From contig CDMY01000318.1 of NCBI GenBank assembly GCA_001179505.1, positions 57,205-121,204 on the forward strand: DNA of 64,000 bases. Direction: 5' to 3'. Source of the DNA: Vitrella brassicaformis. Lineage: Eukaryota > Sar > Vitrellaceae. Shown in pieces: positions 47,146 to 57,949 of this stretch. The notes under the pieces are model-generated. The model did not search any database, had not been told where the DNA came from, and saw nothing but the letters and a program-made list of their open reading frames with translations. Position numbers and translations under genes: made by a program. Every line of letters begins with the position of its first letter. Within the stretch, counting starts at the first letter, position 1.

Positions 47146-49410
47146 CTACACATCGCTAGCCGCTGCCTCTGACCCTCCCCCACCACCGCCGCCGCCCCCA
47201 CCCCCAGAACTATCGTTGCTGCCGTCCTTGGTGCCTGACGGCCTCTTCCCCTTCTTGCCCTTCCCTCGACGCTTCTCGCTCTTCCGCCGCCGCCCGTCCA
47301 CGACAGCAGATCGTCGAGATGACGGCAATGCTGTCCCCACCACTCCCTCCCGCCTCTGCACCCACGTCACAGGCCGCCTACGCCGTTTCGTCATGTCCAT
47401 CACAGAAGAGTCGTTCAGTGGGTCAGCAGACGTGACGACCAGCCGCCCCCTGGCGCCGCTCAGCACGCGCCTCCACCTCTCGCGTCGGCCGACGAGGCGG
47501 CCCATAGAGACGATAACCAGGTCGGTGTCCATGCCGGCGTGCTCCACCAGGTCCACCTCATCCAGTGCGATCCGCCTGGCCTTGACTGGCTCACCCACAC
47601 GCAGGGACGGGGTCCGCCTGTGCTGATGCTGCGGCTGTTCTTCACGGGGGTGCGCATGTGTGGGGCGGGAGATGTCCTGCTGCGGGAGCCCCTCCTGGCC
47701 GTCCTCCTGGAGCACGATGTCCACGGCCGTGACTGGGCGGCGGTCGTGGAACCGCACCGGGCCCGTCACCCTCTCATGCGCCCGCTGCTCCTCTTGCTCA
47801 CGAGCCTTTTTCTCCTTGACCTTCTTGCGCAGCACCTGCAGGGCGCTGGCCAGCTTCCCCTTGTGCGTCACGCCCTCGTCCCTCTCCTCGGTAACCGGTG
47901 CCGGCCGCCGCTTGACAAGCTTGGGCGGAGTGATGGGGAAAAACTCCTCAGGGGGACGCACGGGGGGGACGGGGGGCGGTGGAGGGGCTGGTGCTGGTGT
48001 GGGTGTGGGAGTCGGCACCTCCACTTCCGCCTCTTCTTCTGGCGGCGCTCCCCTTTCGGCGAGTCGTTTGGTCCTGAGCGCTCGTGCGGTGTCGTGCAGA
48101 GTCTGCATGGTGGTGGGGAGAGCCTGGGCGGTGAGGTAGGACGTCACCCACGACGGCAGGTTGACCCGCGGGTCGTCGAAGTGGTACATGACGTAGTCCA
48201 TCCCGGGCTGGTCGATCGAGCCCGACTTGTGGCGTGTGAACAGCACCAGGTGCGACTTGAAGGTGCGGATGCGGACGACCCCTCCGATCTCCGGACAGTC
48301 CTCGCGAGTCACCGCTTGTGAGACCGACACCAGGGCGTCATCGCCGTCCTGGCAGTGGTAGCGACGGAAGCGGCGCGCATAGACGAAGTCGCGGTCTTGC
48401 AGTGGCCAGGGGAGCTTGAACCGCCAGTAGATGGTCTCCTCCACATCCAGATCCACATCGACGTCCACCTCCTCCTCCTCATCGGCAGTGTCGCATGTAA
48501 GGCTCTGGACCACCCGGACAGTGTCGATGTTGTCGTCCCACGACCGGCGGAAGTCGAGGTCGCCCGTGGTGATGTTGTAGTCGACCACCGAGATGTCGTC
48601 GAAGGAACCCACAGCCATGTACTCGTACAGCTTGACGCCCCCATTCTCCCCGCTGCTGCCCACCCGCCGCCGCCAGAGGGTGCAGATCCTGGCCTCGTGC
48701 ACCTTCTCCCACCCCTCCTTCTCGAATGCGATGCCCCCGTCGCGCACTGAACGGGCCCTGTCGAGGCACTCCTGCAAAGACTCGTCGCTGATGGACGGCT
48801 CAGGGATGGGGGCAGGAGGGGGCGGCCCCTCCTCGTCTGGCGGCTCTGGCTCTGGCTCCTCCTCCGGCTCGATGGCTTCTTGATGCTTAGGAGGCGGCTC
48901 TGGCTCGGCGGCCGTGTCCGTCGAGTCTTCAGCTGGCTCTTCATCAGAATCCGCATCGTCGTCATCTTCATGCCCCTCATCACTATCGCCGCCCAAGAGC
49001 CCGAAAGCCATCCCCAAGACCTCGTCGCCATCGTCAGGCTCCTTCCTCACCGGCACCCCCCGGCCACTTGTCTTCGTCTGCCGTAGGAGCGAAGCGTTGG
49101 CCTGCCTGTCCATGAGGTCCCAGAGGTCGCCGCTGAGCGGCTCCTCCCCCCTGGCGAGCTCCGCGTTGATGAGGGACGCGTTGACGGGCAGCAGGTGGGG
49201 GAGAGTGAGGTTGCCGGGGGGTTGATGCCCGTCGCGACATAGGTCGGGTGGCAGGAGGCCCTCGAGGCCGTCGTCCGCACAGGGAGGGGGCTGTGACGTG
49301 TTGGTCGGCGGGAGTAGTGTGGATGCCGCTGCTGTGTCCATCCACGGCAGCAGGACAGCAGGGAGTGGCAGCAGAAGGGCCACACGCATGGGACATTGGC
49401 AGGCAGGCAC
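47146..49410 (-). CDS. START-domain lipid-binding protein with signal peptide, intronless
   Basis: A single 754-codon frame, unusual in this intron-rich locus. The N-terminus (MRVALLLPLPAVLLPWMDTAAAS) looks like a signal peptide or membrane anchor and is followed by an acidic linker (residues about 125-200). Residues about 208-435 form a START domain: WEKVHEARICTLWRRR, YEYMAVGSFDDISVVDYN, YWRFKLPWPLQDRDFVYARR, GVVRIRTFKSHLVLF, then PSWVTSYLTAQALPTTM in the C-terminal helix. This order (wPl..RDfVy.R) is typical of phosphatidylcholine-transfer-like START proteins, which carry a lipid in a closed cavity. The rest is Pro-rich and basic and ends in a poly-Gly run (11 Gly). START proteins with a signal peptide are uncommon outside parasites and algae; lipid ligand unknown. 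Confidence 0.8.
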   Translation of the reverse strand: MPACQCPMRVALLLPLPAVLLPWMDTAAASTLLPPTNTSQPPPCADDGLEGLLPPDLCRDGHQPPGNLTLPHLLPVNASLINAELARGEEPLSGDLWDLMDRQANASLLRQTKTSGRGVPVRKEPDDGDEVLGMAFGLLGGDSDEGHEDDDDADSDEEPAEDSTDTAAEPEPPPKHQEAIEPEEEPEPEPPDEEGPPPPAPIPEPSISDESLQECLDRARSVRDGGIAFEKEGWEKVHEARICTLWRRRVGSSGENGGVKLYEYMAVGSFDDISVVDYNITTGDLDFRRSWDDNIDTVRVVQSLTCDTADEEEEVDVDVDLDVEETIYWRFKLPWPLQDRDFVYARRFRRYHCQDGDDALVSVSQAVTREDCPEIGGVVRIRTFKSHLVLFTRHKSGSIDQPGMDYVMYHFDDPRVNLPSWVTSYLTAQALPTTMQTLHDTARALRTKRLAERGAPPEEEAEVEVPTPTPTPAPAPPPPPVPPVRPPEEFFPITPPKLVKRRPAPVTEERDEGVTHKGKLASALQVLRKKVKEKKAREQEEQRAHERVTGPVRFHDRRPVTAVDIVLQEDGQEGLPQQDISRPTHAHPREEQPQHQHRRTPSLRVGEPVKARRIALDEVDLVEHAGMDTDLVIVSMGRLVGRRERWRRVLSGARGRLVVTSADPLNDSSVMDMTKRRRRPVTWVQRREGVVGTALPSSRRSAVVDGRRRKSEKRRGKGKKGKRPSGTKDGSNDSSGGGGGGGGGGGSEAAASDV

Positions 49411-49721
49411 ACAACACCTGAAAGATCAACCAAGGGCAGAAGGAGGAGCACAACACAATGATCGATGAGGGCCAGAAAGCAATGTGTGTTGCCCCGGCCG
49501 GCTGTGCCGTGCAGTGCCTGCTGCTCACCGCCGCTGCAGCTTCGTTCAGCAAACTATCATCACCCGTTCGCTCTCTTGAACAAATCACCGCAGTTCTGAC
49601 AAAATCTCGTTCAAGCACACTCTCTGCTGCATAGAATGAAAGGAGTTCAGCGACTTGGGGAGGAGAAACTGCGCGCTTGGCAACTGCGAGCTTAGCTGAA
49701 ATCAGATCTGGCAGAGAGACG
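49411..49721. promoter_or_regulatory. Divergent promoter region (START gene / proteasome beta-4)
   Basis: It separates the start codons of two divergent genes by 311 bp. No TATA box or repeat stands out. GC is moderate. Confidence 0.35.
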
Positions 49722-50565
49722 ATGGAGGATTGTTTGCGGCTGCGCGGCCGCCGCGCCCCTGACAACTACGGCTACAGCTACCATGGCGACTACAACCAGC
49801 ACGTGCTGTGCGGCTCGGCGGTGTCGTCTGGTCAGGAGCCCATCAAGCACACGACGCGGCCCATAACAACCAGCTCCACAGTGATAGGGCTCAAGTTCAA
49901 TGGCGGCACCATCGTCATGTCCGACACGGGAGGTCTGCCTGCCAGCGAAAACACACACACACATACACACACACACACAAGACGAGGGCCGGGCCGGTCA
50001 GTGCAGCGTGCACATGTGTCGGTGGTTTGTGTGTGTGTGTGTGCAGTGTGTTACGGTAACATGCTTCGTTTCAAAAGTTGCGAGAGGTTCTGTCAGGTGG
50101 GCGACCGCACTGTGGTGGCGGCCAGCGGCGAGTACAGCGACTTCCAGTACCTCACGAGAGACCTCAAGGAGATGGAGTGAGTTTGCAGACGCAGCAAAGA
50201 CGACATCAAACAATGAGAAAAGCCCGCCGCTCATCTGATCTGCCCGCCTGTGTGTACTGAACTCATCAGCACGAGGGACTGGGTGCAGGAGGATGGTTGC
50301 TCGCGCGAGCCGTCGTCAATCGCTGCATACCTCGGTATGCTCACGTGTGGCGCAACCGTGATGGTGATGGATCATATGCGGCTGTCTGTGTGGCTGTGTG
50401 GGTGTGTGTGTCATCGCGTCCCAGGTCGCACCTTCTACGGCCAGCGGAGCCGGCTGGACCCCTACTGGAACCAGATGATAATGGCAGGATGGCAGAAGAC
50501 CTCCAATGAGCCGTACACATGACGCCGGAGAGAGGAGAGGAGAGGAATGGACCATGGGATGTATG

Positions 50566-50601
<36 letters not shown>

Positions 50602-51284
50602 TGCGCACAGGTATCTGGGTTACATTGACCTGTATGGGACGACCTTCCCGGAGGACTACATTGCATCAGGTCAGTGACGGAATGAGTCCATCCATCCATC
50701 CATCCATCCGCGCTTTGGTAAGTGCCTATCCTATGCGTGTGTGTGTGTGTGTGCCGGGCTGCAGGGTTCGGCAGTTATCTGGCCATCCCGCTGCTGCGCA
50801 AGGAGTACCGACCAGACATGACCGAGGAGTGAGTGAGGACAGAAGCCATACACACACTTGCAGACAGACAGTCCACACACTGTGTGTGGACATCTGGTGT
50901 GTGTGCAGTGAGGCCAAGGCGCTGCTGCAGAAGTGCTTCATGGCCCTCTTCTACAGAGACTGCACCGGACTCTCTACCGTAAGTCAATCAACACTGGCAC
51001 CAGCCACCGACCACCTCGTCATCTCATGCGGCTGTTTCTTCCGCCTGTCAGGTGCAATATGCTGTGGCGACATCCGCGGGCATCCGGCTGAGCGACGTCT
51101 CCACACTCACACACAAATGGTGCGGGGCGGTGCGCTGACCAGCGGCCATGGTTCAACAGGTCCCTTGTCATGTCACCCTCTGTTGCTTTTCCCTGTGTTG
51201 TTCCGTCCTTGCATGTCTCTCAGGGACTACAAGCTGTGGCTGACGCCCACCTCGCAGCTGCCCGTGTCCGCGTCTTCCTGGTGA
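49722..51284 (+). CDS. PSMB4: 20S proteasome subunit beta type-4 (beta-7)
   Basis: Exons 49722-49930, about 50047-50175, 50277-50334, 50425-50514, 50612-50669, 50765-50828, about 50910-50978, 51053-51119 and 51224-51284 join in phase. The protein has a propeptide-like start (YSYHGDYNQHVLCG), then the proteasome core: TTSSTVIGLKFNGGTIVMSDT, CYGNMLRFKSCERFCQVGD and VVAASGEYSDFQYLTRDL. It continues with NQMIMAGWQ, YLGYIDLYGTTFPEDYIASG, GSYLAIPLLR and a short C-terminus. Beta-4 is a non-catalytic structural subunit of the 20S core; as expected, no catalytic threonine context is needed. Length is normal for the family. Introns carry CA or GT tracts. Very secure call. Confidence 0.95.
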
Positions 51285-51749
51285 TCAAAATGGATGGCTG
51301 GATGGCTGGATGGATGGATGGATGGATCAGCGGCGGGGAGGGCAGGGGAGGGGCAGCCGCTGTTTTGGCCTTTGATGAAGGACAAGAGGAGAGCCAGACT
51401 CGTTAAGTGTGACATACATACACTGATATCAGTTGAGCGTGCGTGTGCAGTGAATGCGACGAGAGGTTCTCTCGTCGTCAGACGTGTGCGGCTGGTGTGT
51501 GTTGGGGGATCGCCTCTCCCCCAACACACTCCAGCCACAGCCGTATGATGACGAGAGAATCTCGAGCGATATCTAGCATACATACGTTCATTCACCACAA
51601 GGTATCCCTTTACCAGCCGACTGCACTGCACCGCGCCGCGCAACACAGCACAACACAACTCAACACTGCACGGGACACCGTGCCATGGTATTATCGTATC
51701 TACACTCACTTCCGAAAGTGCAAGAAGCAACGCACACAGTCACGTGCTT
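51285..51749. other. Convergent intergenic region
   Basis: It lies between the 3' ends of PSMB4 (+) and the photolyase (-). It contains a (TGGA/TGGC)n tract (about 51289-51328) and the long hairpin described separately. No ORF is supported. Confidence 0.6.
51461..51563 (+). ncRNA. Long imperfect hairpin, miRNA-precursor-like
   Basis: The left arm opens GAGAGGTTCTCTCGTCGTCA (51461 on). The right arm (to 51563), reverse-complemented, opens GAGATTCTCTCGTCATCA. They pair over about 45-48 bp with a 2-nt bulge and a few mismatches, around a loop of only about 6 nt at the TGTTGGGGGA / TCCCCCAACA apex. The size fits a small-RNA precursor or the remnant of a short foldback element. Either strand could be transcribed. 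Expression is not shown, so the ncRNA call is inference from structure. Confidence 0.4.
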
Positions 51750-54700
51750 CTAGTCGTCATCGACATCGATGCACAGCGGTGTGCCGTCATCGGTCCTGAG
51801 CGGCCGGAAGAAGTCCTCGTTGAAGGCCTCCGCCTGACGCCGCGTCTGGACTATCAACACCCGCTGCTGACCACCCACACCCACACCCACACCCACACCC
51901 CTCCCTCTGTTTGCCCTTCGCTGGTGCCTCCCTCCCCCTTCCACAGCCGATGCCTCTCCACCACCAGGATCACCGTGGTTGTCAGGGGCCTGATCGGCAG
52001 CAGCAGCAGCAGCAGCAGCAGACGGCAGGGACCCCTCGTTGTGCCGCTGATCATCGTCTGCCTTCTTGTGTCGCTTGGGGGAGGGGGCGGGCGGGTCGCC
52101 TTCGTCTTCGGGGGCCTCGCCGCGCTGCTCTTCCTCCGCCATCTCCCCCTCCGCCTCCGCCTCCATCCGCTCGTCAGCGGCGCATGGCTGGTCTGAAGGA
52201 ATGGGGGCCTCGGGCTGCTTCTTGAAGCGGTCGAAAAAGTTGTTGATGCGGCCTGAAGGATGTCCAGACACGTGCACATGGTGGGAGAAGCGTGACGCCT
52301 CTTGTGTTAACTTACCATTTGGCTTGCGCCTTGACCCGTGTTTCTTGACTATCTGTTGCGCCTCGTCCTTGGCAGCCACGCTGCGCTTCACCTTGCCCAA
52401 CTTCGACCTGGCCAACCAGCAGCCGATGAGACGGCAGATGAGTGCCGTGCAGAAAGCCCGTGTGCTTGTGCTTGTGCGTGCAAGAAAAGGCGCGTACATG
52501 GCGGCTTTGGTGGCCTCTTTGTGGTCTACGATGGGCGAGGGGTAGTCGCTGTCGATCACGCAGCCACACTGCACCACATGCACCAGCCCGCCACACCGCT
52601 TTGCGTGCACGCGGCTCTCTCTGTGTGTGTACCTGCTCCTGGACGACCTTGGGCATCTTCCATGGCTCATAGATGTGCCGCTGCGGCACATTGGCGAGCT
52701 CCGGCACATACTTGCGCACCTATAGGCAGAGCAAGACACACACACACATGGCCGTGCATCCCCCCGTCCACCCATCGCAGTGCATTCGTCGAGGAGGCCT
52801 TACGAAAGTGCCGTCCTTGTCATGGTCCTGCGCCTGCTTGACGGGCGAGTACACGCGAAACGTGTTGATGCCCGTGGTGCCGCTGCACATGCATGCACAA
52901 GAAAACAACACACGTCACACGTCACACAGAGGGATGCACCGTGTGACAGAGGTCCTTGCCCACCTCTGCATCTGGAACTGTGAGTAGTGGATGCCCGGCT
53001 CGAAGTCGAGGAACAGCCTGGCCAGAAACACCGCCGGCCGCCGCCAGTGCAGGAACAGATCGTAGGCCGCGAAGGACACCAACATGGCGCGCATCCTGAC
53101 CATTCAACGCAACAGAGAGGGAGAGGGAGGTGGCATTGGTGTGTCGGTGTGGGTGTGGATGTGGACCTGAAGTTGATCCAGCCGCCTTGGTGCAGGCACC
53201 TCATGCAGGCGTCCACCATGGGGTAGCCCGTCCGCCCCTCGCACCAGGCGGCGAAGCTGGCCTCGTCAAACTCCCCCTCACGCACACCGTCATACGCTCG
53301 ACACATGTTGCCTGCCGGATGAGACACAGAGCACCACAAGTCGTTCCCGTATGTGTGTGGCATATGTGTGGTCGCCTCACTGTGTTCGATTTCTGGCTCG
53401 TCCTCCATCTTCTGAATGAAGTGCGAACGCCACTGTCGCAGACACCGACACAGACACACACACACACACAAGGAGAGACCCAGGAAAGGTGACGACTCAC
53501 GTGTGACTGGGCTTGTCAGTGGTGCACGTACGTGGAGGCGCTGCCTGAAGGCCGACAGCGATGACCCCCAACGGCTGTCGAACGGGTCAACATCCGGCCC
53601 GCTGCATGATGAGCCCCCTCCTCCTCCCTCTGATGCTGCTGACGATGCCGGTGCTGCTGCTGCGAAGGGTGGAGCGACCTTCTTGCCGTCTTTCTTGCTG
53701 TCCGCTGCCCGGCGGGCCTTGACCTGGTGAATGAATGTATGAATCGATCAAGCCAACATGAGGGCAGAGCGTGGATTCTTGTGCGTGCGTGTATGTCTGG
53801 CTTACTGCATCTATGCGCTTCTTGGTACGGGAGAGGACGGTCCGCAGCGATATGCAGCCCCACGTCAGGTAGGGGCTCAGCCTACCCACCCAAAGAGAGA
53901 GAGGCATGCTTCGTGTCCGCTGATCAGCCAGCAGTCAAGACATCCATGTGTGTGTCTGTTCTCACCGAGAGCATCCGTCCCATCCCGTCACAGGTGAGCT
54001 AAGGTCTTTCGCGTAGTTGACGCCGCGACGAAACAGAAAACTCTCTGCACAAACCAGCCAGGCACCACGTCAGCGTGTGTGGGTAAATCTATACGTCCCG
54101 ACATCCCTACCCAGCTCGGCGAGTGCGAGGGTCTCTCCGCCAACTTTCTTCTCAGTGAAAGTGCACTCAGGAAGGCCCAGGTCACTGAGGGAGGGGAACA
54201 CACCCGTGGGCTGCCATTGGGGGTCATCGATCTCCACAGCCGAGAGGCGGGCGGGCGGGGGGACTGGTGGAGCTGACCAACAGACACAAACGCGTGGACG
54301 TGGAAAACGATGTGCCATCGCAGCTCTACCGTTCATGTGTTTGTCGAAGAGCTTCTTGCGATCGTCGCGGCTACTCAGGTCGGGAATCACTCCAGTCTGG
54401 ACACAGCAGATGATGCACATTTGCTGACGTGCGCCCTTTCTGATTCGGTACGTGCCGTTGGTGGGCTGACCTGCTGGAACTCGTGCCATCTGATGTTATT
54501 GCGTCCACACCACTCCCTCACTGCCGTGTTGCGAGCCCGTTGTGTCGCCACCGGGGTCTCATGGTGCGACAAAAGCCGGAATCTTCCCACCTTCGCCAGC
54601 ACCTCCCCCAGCACGTCAGTGGCTTTGCCCACTCGAGTGTGCACACCCACACCGTACTGCTGCATGAGGCGCCCGTGGAGGTCCTGCAGACTCTTGTTGA

Positions 54701-55170
54701 TAAAGAGCAGATGGGCGGGGTGGAACTCCTCAGCTTCAATCACCTGGCAGACACGCACAGTGGATGTGTCAGATCATTATACTCCTTGAGTGCATCAGTG
54801 TTAATGATAATCAAGCCATCAAGAAGCATCTTCTCTCTGACGTGCGCTATCGCATGAGCCACTTCATGCAGGTCACTCGACGAGCGAGCGAGTGCCAGGC
54901 TTATGGTCATGCAGATCACATGCTCTCCCTCCCTGATGATATGATCTCACCTCGGGCTCATAGACGTACAGCACCAACACTCTGTGGTTGCTCAGACCAG
55001 CATGGTGAAGCGGCAGGTGGTCCGCCAACCTGACAGCACACAACACACCTCGGATGATGATGATGCGTCGCCATCTGGTTGGTTGTGTGTTGTGATGTCC
55101 TTCTTCACCTGAAGTCCCGTTTGAGCCAGATCACATCCTGCGTCACGTCGTTGGACGCACCGCTGGCCAT
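51750..55170 (-). CDS. Photolyase/cryptochrome family protein with long C-terminal extension
   Basis: ATG 55170 opens [20 protein letters not shown], the start of the photolyase antenna domain. It continues [26 protein letters not shown]. Later N-terminal pieces include [16 protein letters not shown] and [14 protein letters not shown]. The FAD domain has [93 protein letters not shown] and IYEPWKMP. The final core motif is [17 protein letters not shown]. All these are standard for light-driven, FAD-dependent DNA repair or blue-light sensing. The extension (51.75-52.4 kb) is basic then acidic/Pro-rich. It carries a PIP-box-like [11 protein letters not shown] and an Ala run, and ends [13 protein letters not shown]. 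About 12 exons; several edges approximate. Photolyase versus signalling cryptochrome cannot be decided here. Confidence 0.88.
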
Positions 55171-55403
55171 CTTCCCTCAAGTCTTCCTAAGAATCAATGC
55201 GATAGTATCATCCACTGCTGCGGAAAGGTTTTACGGAATGTGGTGACTCCGAGAGGGAGATGATCATTTGCAGTGAGCGGTGAGATCTCCCTCCACTATG
55301 CGCTCACTCACTACACAGCGGATCAGCAGCAGCGGCCGTCAAGCATCACCTTTATTGTCACGGCTCTCCTCCCGAAATCGTCCGCATCCGAGTAGAGGCA
55401 GGC
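55171..55403. promoter_or_regulatory. Divergent promoter region
   Basis: A 233-bp gap lies between the photolyase start (-) and the multipass protein start (+). No clear core elements. Confidence 0.35.
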
Positions 55404-57011
55404 ATGAGACCGCCCACGTTCGTCAGCGTCGCTCCTCCTGCCCCGGCTGATCCCCAAGACGTCCTCAGACAATCAGCTTCTGAATTGGATGTCACTGAAG
55501 GAGATCGCGAGGGCGGCGCTCGGCTCTCAGATATCCCCACCACCCTCTCGACATCGGTCTGCACCCCTGCAGTGGACTGCCGGGCTCCGCTTGGCGACGG
55601 GGATGCTTCGGCTGAGGAGGGTGATCTGTGGGGCTTTCTGGTGCTGCGGATTGGCTGTGTGACCTTATGGCTGACGGACTACCCTCTGAGGCATTTTCTC
55701 CTCGTCATCGGCCTTGTCCTGATCTACGAACTCTGGTGGTGGAGTGGCATCATCTACCTACTTTTCGATCCAGATCTGTTGCTTTTGCCTATCCTTAAGC
55801 ACGGTGACGGTTGCTTTTTGCTCAATCCCACCCGATCTAGTCATTACTTGCTTAGTCTCATAGTGGCCCCGCCGTCTGTGATGGTCCTCGTTGGATTGGG
55901 AAGTCTGTGCGCGCCGCCTTTTCGGTGGGGTATCCGATGGTTCATCTATTTCTCTATCGTTCTGACCATCGTCGCATCCGGGAGCTTGTTCTCGACTGCG
56001 CTTTATCTGTCGGTGAAACCCGATCCCTTCGACCTGCGGTTAGGGACACTGGTGTGGGTGGCTGTTGCAGTCTCTCTGCAGTTCGCCGTCTTTACTGTCA
56101 TCTCGGAGCCACGCGCCATCCGTGCATCGACCAAACCGACGGGTGGAAGGGATCTCGACGTCGATGACGACCGTCTCTCATGCTGCGGCCGCCGGGCAGA
56201 CTGGACACCGTCGGCGACGGCCGAGCGTATAGCCAAGGCTCGGCAGACAGAGCCCTTCCTCTACCGGTCGGTGACCAAGCGGTGGCTCAAGCGGGTGGAC
56301 CTTCTCACCTTCACTCGTCTCTACAAACTTCTGGCCGTCGTGGGGATGGCCGTCGACTTCATTACTGATTGTGCCGTGGGGGCGGAATTGATGTTGTGCC
56401 GAACGCCGGTGTTCAGTGTATGGCGTCGTGCGATGTTTATTTGTGGCTCCGCCGAATTCCCGTGGGATGATCAGTGCCTGACTACTACGATGAGCCGTCT
56501 CCAAGAAGAAACGCAAGGCTTAGAAAGAGAAGAGCGAGGCTATGTGGCTGTCGGCCTGGTCATCCTGGGTTTATCGGTAGCTGACCTTGTCTGACTATTT
56601 ATTCACTATGCAATTCGTGGCTCTCCCTCACTAAGCCAACACATCTGGATTGCGGCCTTTGCCCTGCTGGAAGTGCCCATCTTGGTGCTGACAATCGTCT
56701 GGGCGCCGGAGGCTATCAATCCGATACTCGTCGTCGTGTCTGCCTTCTTCACTCTTGTGACAGTTCTATGTCGAGTCGGGTCGTTCGCATGGACCATTTA
56801 TGTGCGGCGGAAGATCGGGACGGCCGCGAGCAATCCTCATGAGGTGAACGAAGAATCATGGGCGGGGAAAGAGAGTGAAGGCCAGAAAAGATGTCGTATG
56901 GCTTTGTGTGTTATGTCAGGGAGGGCCCCCCTTGGTCGTTTGACGGCACGCTCTTGGCCGCTTACGTATGTCTGGGGGAATTGTGGTATTTTCTCCTGGT
57001 GGATTGATTAG
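55404..57011 (+). CDS. Multipass membrane protein with an in-frame TGA
   Basis: A single frame of 535 codons runs from ATG 55404 to TAG 57009-57011 with one internal TGA (56592-56594). Both sides look coding. Before it are helices FLLVIGLVLIYELWWWSGIIY, YLLSLIVAPPSVMVLVGLG, WFIYFSIVLTIVASGSLF and VWVAVAVSLQFAVFTVIS, then a cytosolic loop (WTPSATAERIAKARQ). A further helix follows (LLAVVGMAVDFITDCAVG). After the TGA, in the same frame, come HIWIAAFALLEVPILVLTIV and INPILVVVSAFFTLVTVL. A 59-bp GT-AG intron (56577-56635) is conceivable but would break the frame. Options are a recoded UGA, a pseudogene lesion or sequence error. Family unknown; no transporter motif recognised. Confidence 0.55.
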
Positions 57012-57949
57012 ATTGACAAGTAGCTAGCTGGCTATCTATCTATTTTCCTCCCGGTCAATCGGACAGGGACGGAGGGAGGGACCCTATGTAACGATCGGTG
57101 GCTGTGTATATATGTGCAGATGCATGTCAGTCAGTCACATGCTTGTTTGCGTTTTGCAGCGCATACAAAGGTGTGTAGTTTCATGCCTTTCGGTCGGCTG
57201 CTTTGTCTTGCCTTGATTGAGGCGCCCTTCCTTTTTTCATCGACGTGTCATGTATGTCTCTGAAGGTGACGTCGATGGTCGTCGGTCTGTGTTTCTTTTT
57301 TGACCGATGGCCGGGTGATCGAGTGGACGGATGTTGACGTGGTCTGTGTCTTGTTGGCAGCGATGTGATGGATGTCTGTTTAACGAATGGCCATCTCCCC
57401 ATGTCTGCGTCTGTGTGTGGGGCAATGCATCCGGCCACCGATGTCCATTGCTCGGCTTTCTGTCTGTGTGTGTCGTAGGTGCGGGTGTGTATCATGTGTC
57501 CCCCCCAAGACCCACTCGCACTCTGGCTGCACCCGTCGTGTGCTTGCCTCTCCCTCTTTATGTGTGCTGTGGGAGACTTTCCTAAGTCCTACAGACTTGA
57601 ACATCAAGCGTTCATCTGTGTGCCAAACCGCACTTCCCATTCCCAATCCCCCACTAGGTATGTTCATTCAGTGGAAATGATGGCTCTCCTCCCGTCCGCC
57701 GCAGAAGGTCATTTATTCATCTGTCATTTTATCAGTCCTCCCACACACACGCACACACACTGCGAGAGAGAATGTGTCTGTCGGGTACATTACATGAGTC
57801 AGCGCACGCACATGACTCTGTACAGTCAGACACAGACGGCAGCCCATTCAGCGCCCCCACGGTATGTAGTCATATACACAGGCCCATCTATCACCCACGA
57901 GCACACGCGCAGTCAACGGCTAATACAGATCGATATCAGGACAAGATAC
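57012..57949. other. Intergenic region, convergent 3' ends
   Basis: No supported gene. It has a small stem (CATCGACGT 57238-57246 with ACGTCGATG 57269-57277), CTAT/GGGA simple repeats near 57022-57083 and a CA tract near 57739-57759. The 57.2-57.7 kb ORFs lack domains. Confidence 0.5.

Noticed and set aside
46571-47626. Long + ORF (351 codons) rich in Arg, Ser and Thr
   Set aside because: It is antisense to the START gene over most of its length and otherwise runs through simple repeats; no domain or splice logic supports it.
57012-57400. SECIS element for the in-frame TGA gene
   Set aside because: No ATGA...AA...TGA quartet was found in a stem of the right size.
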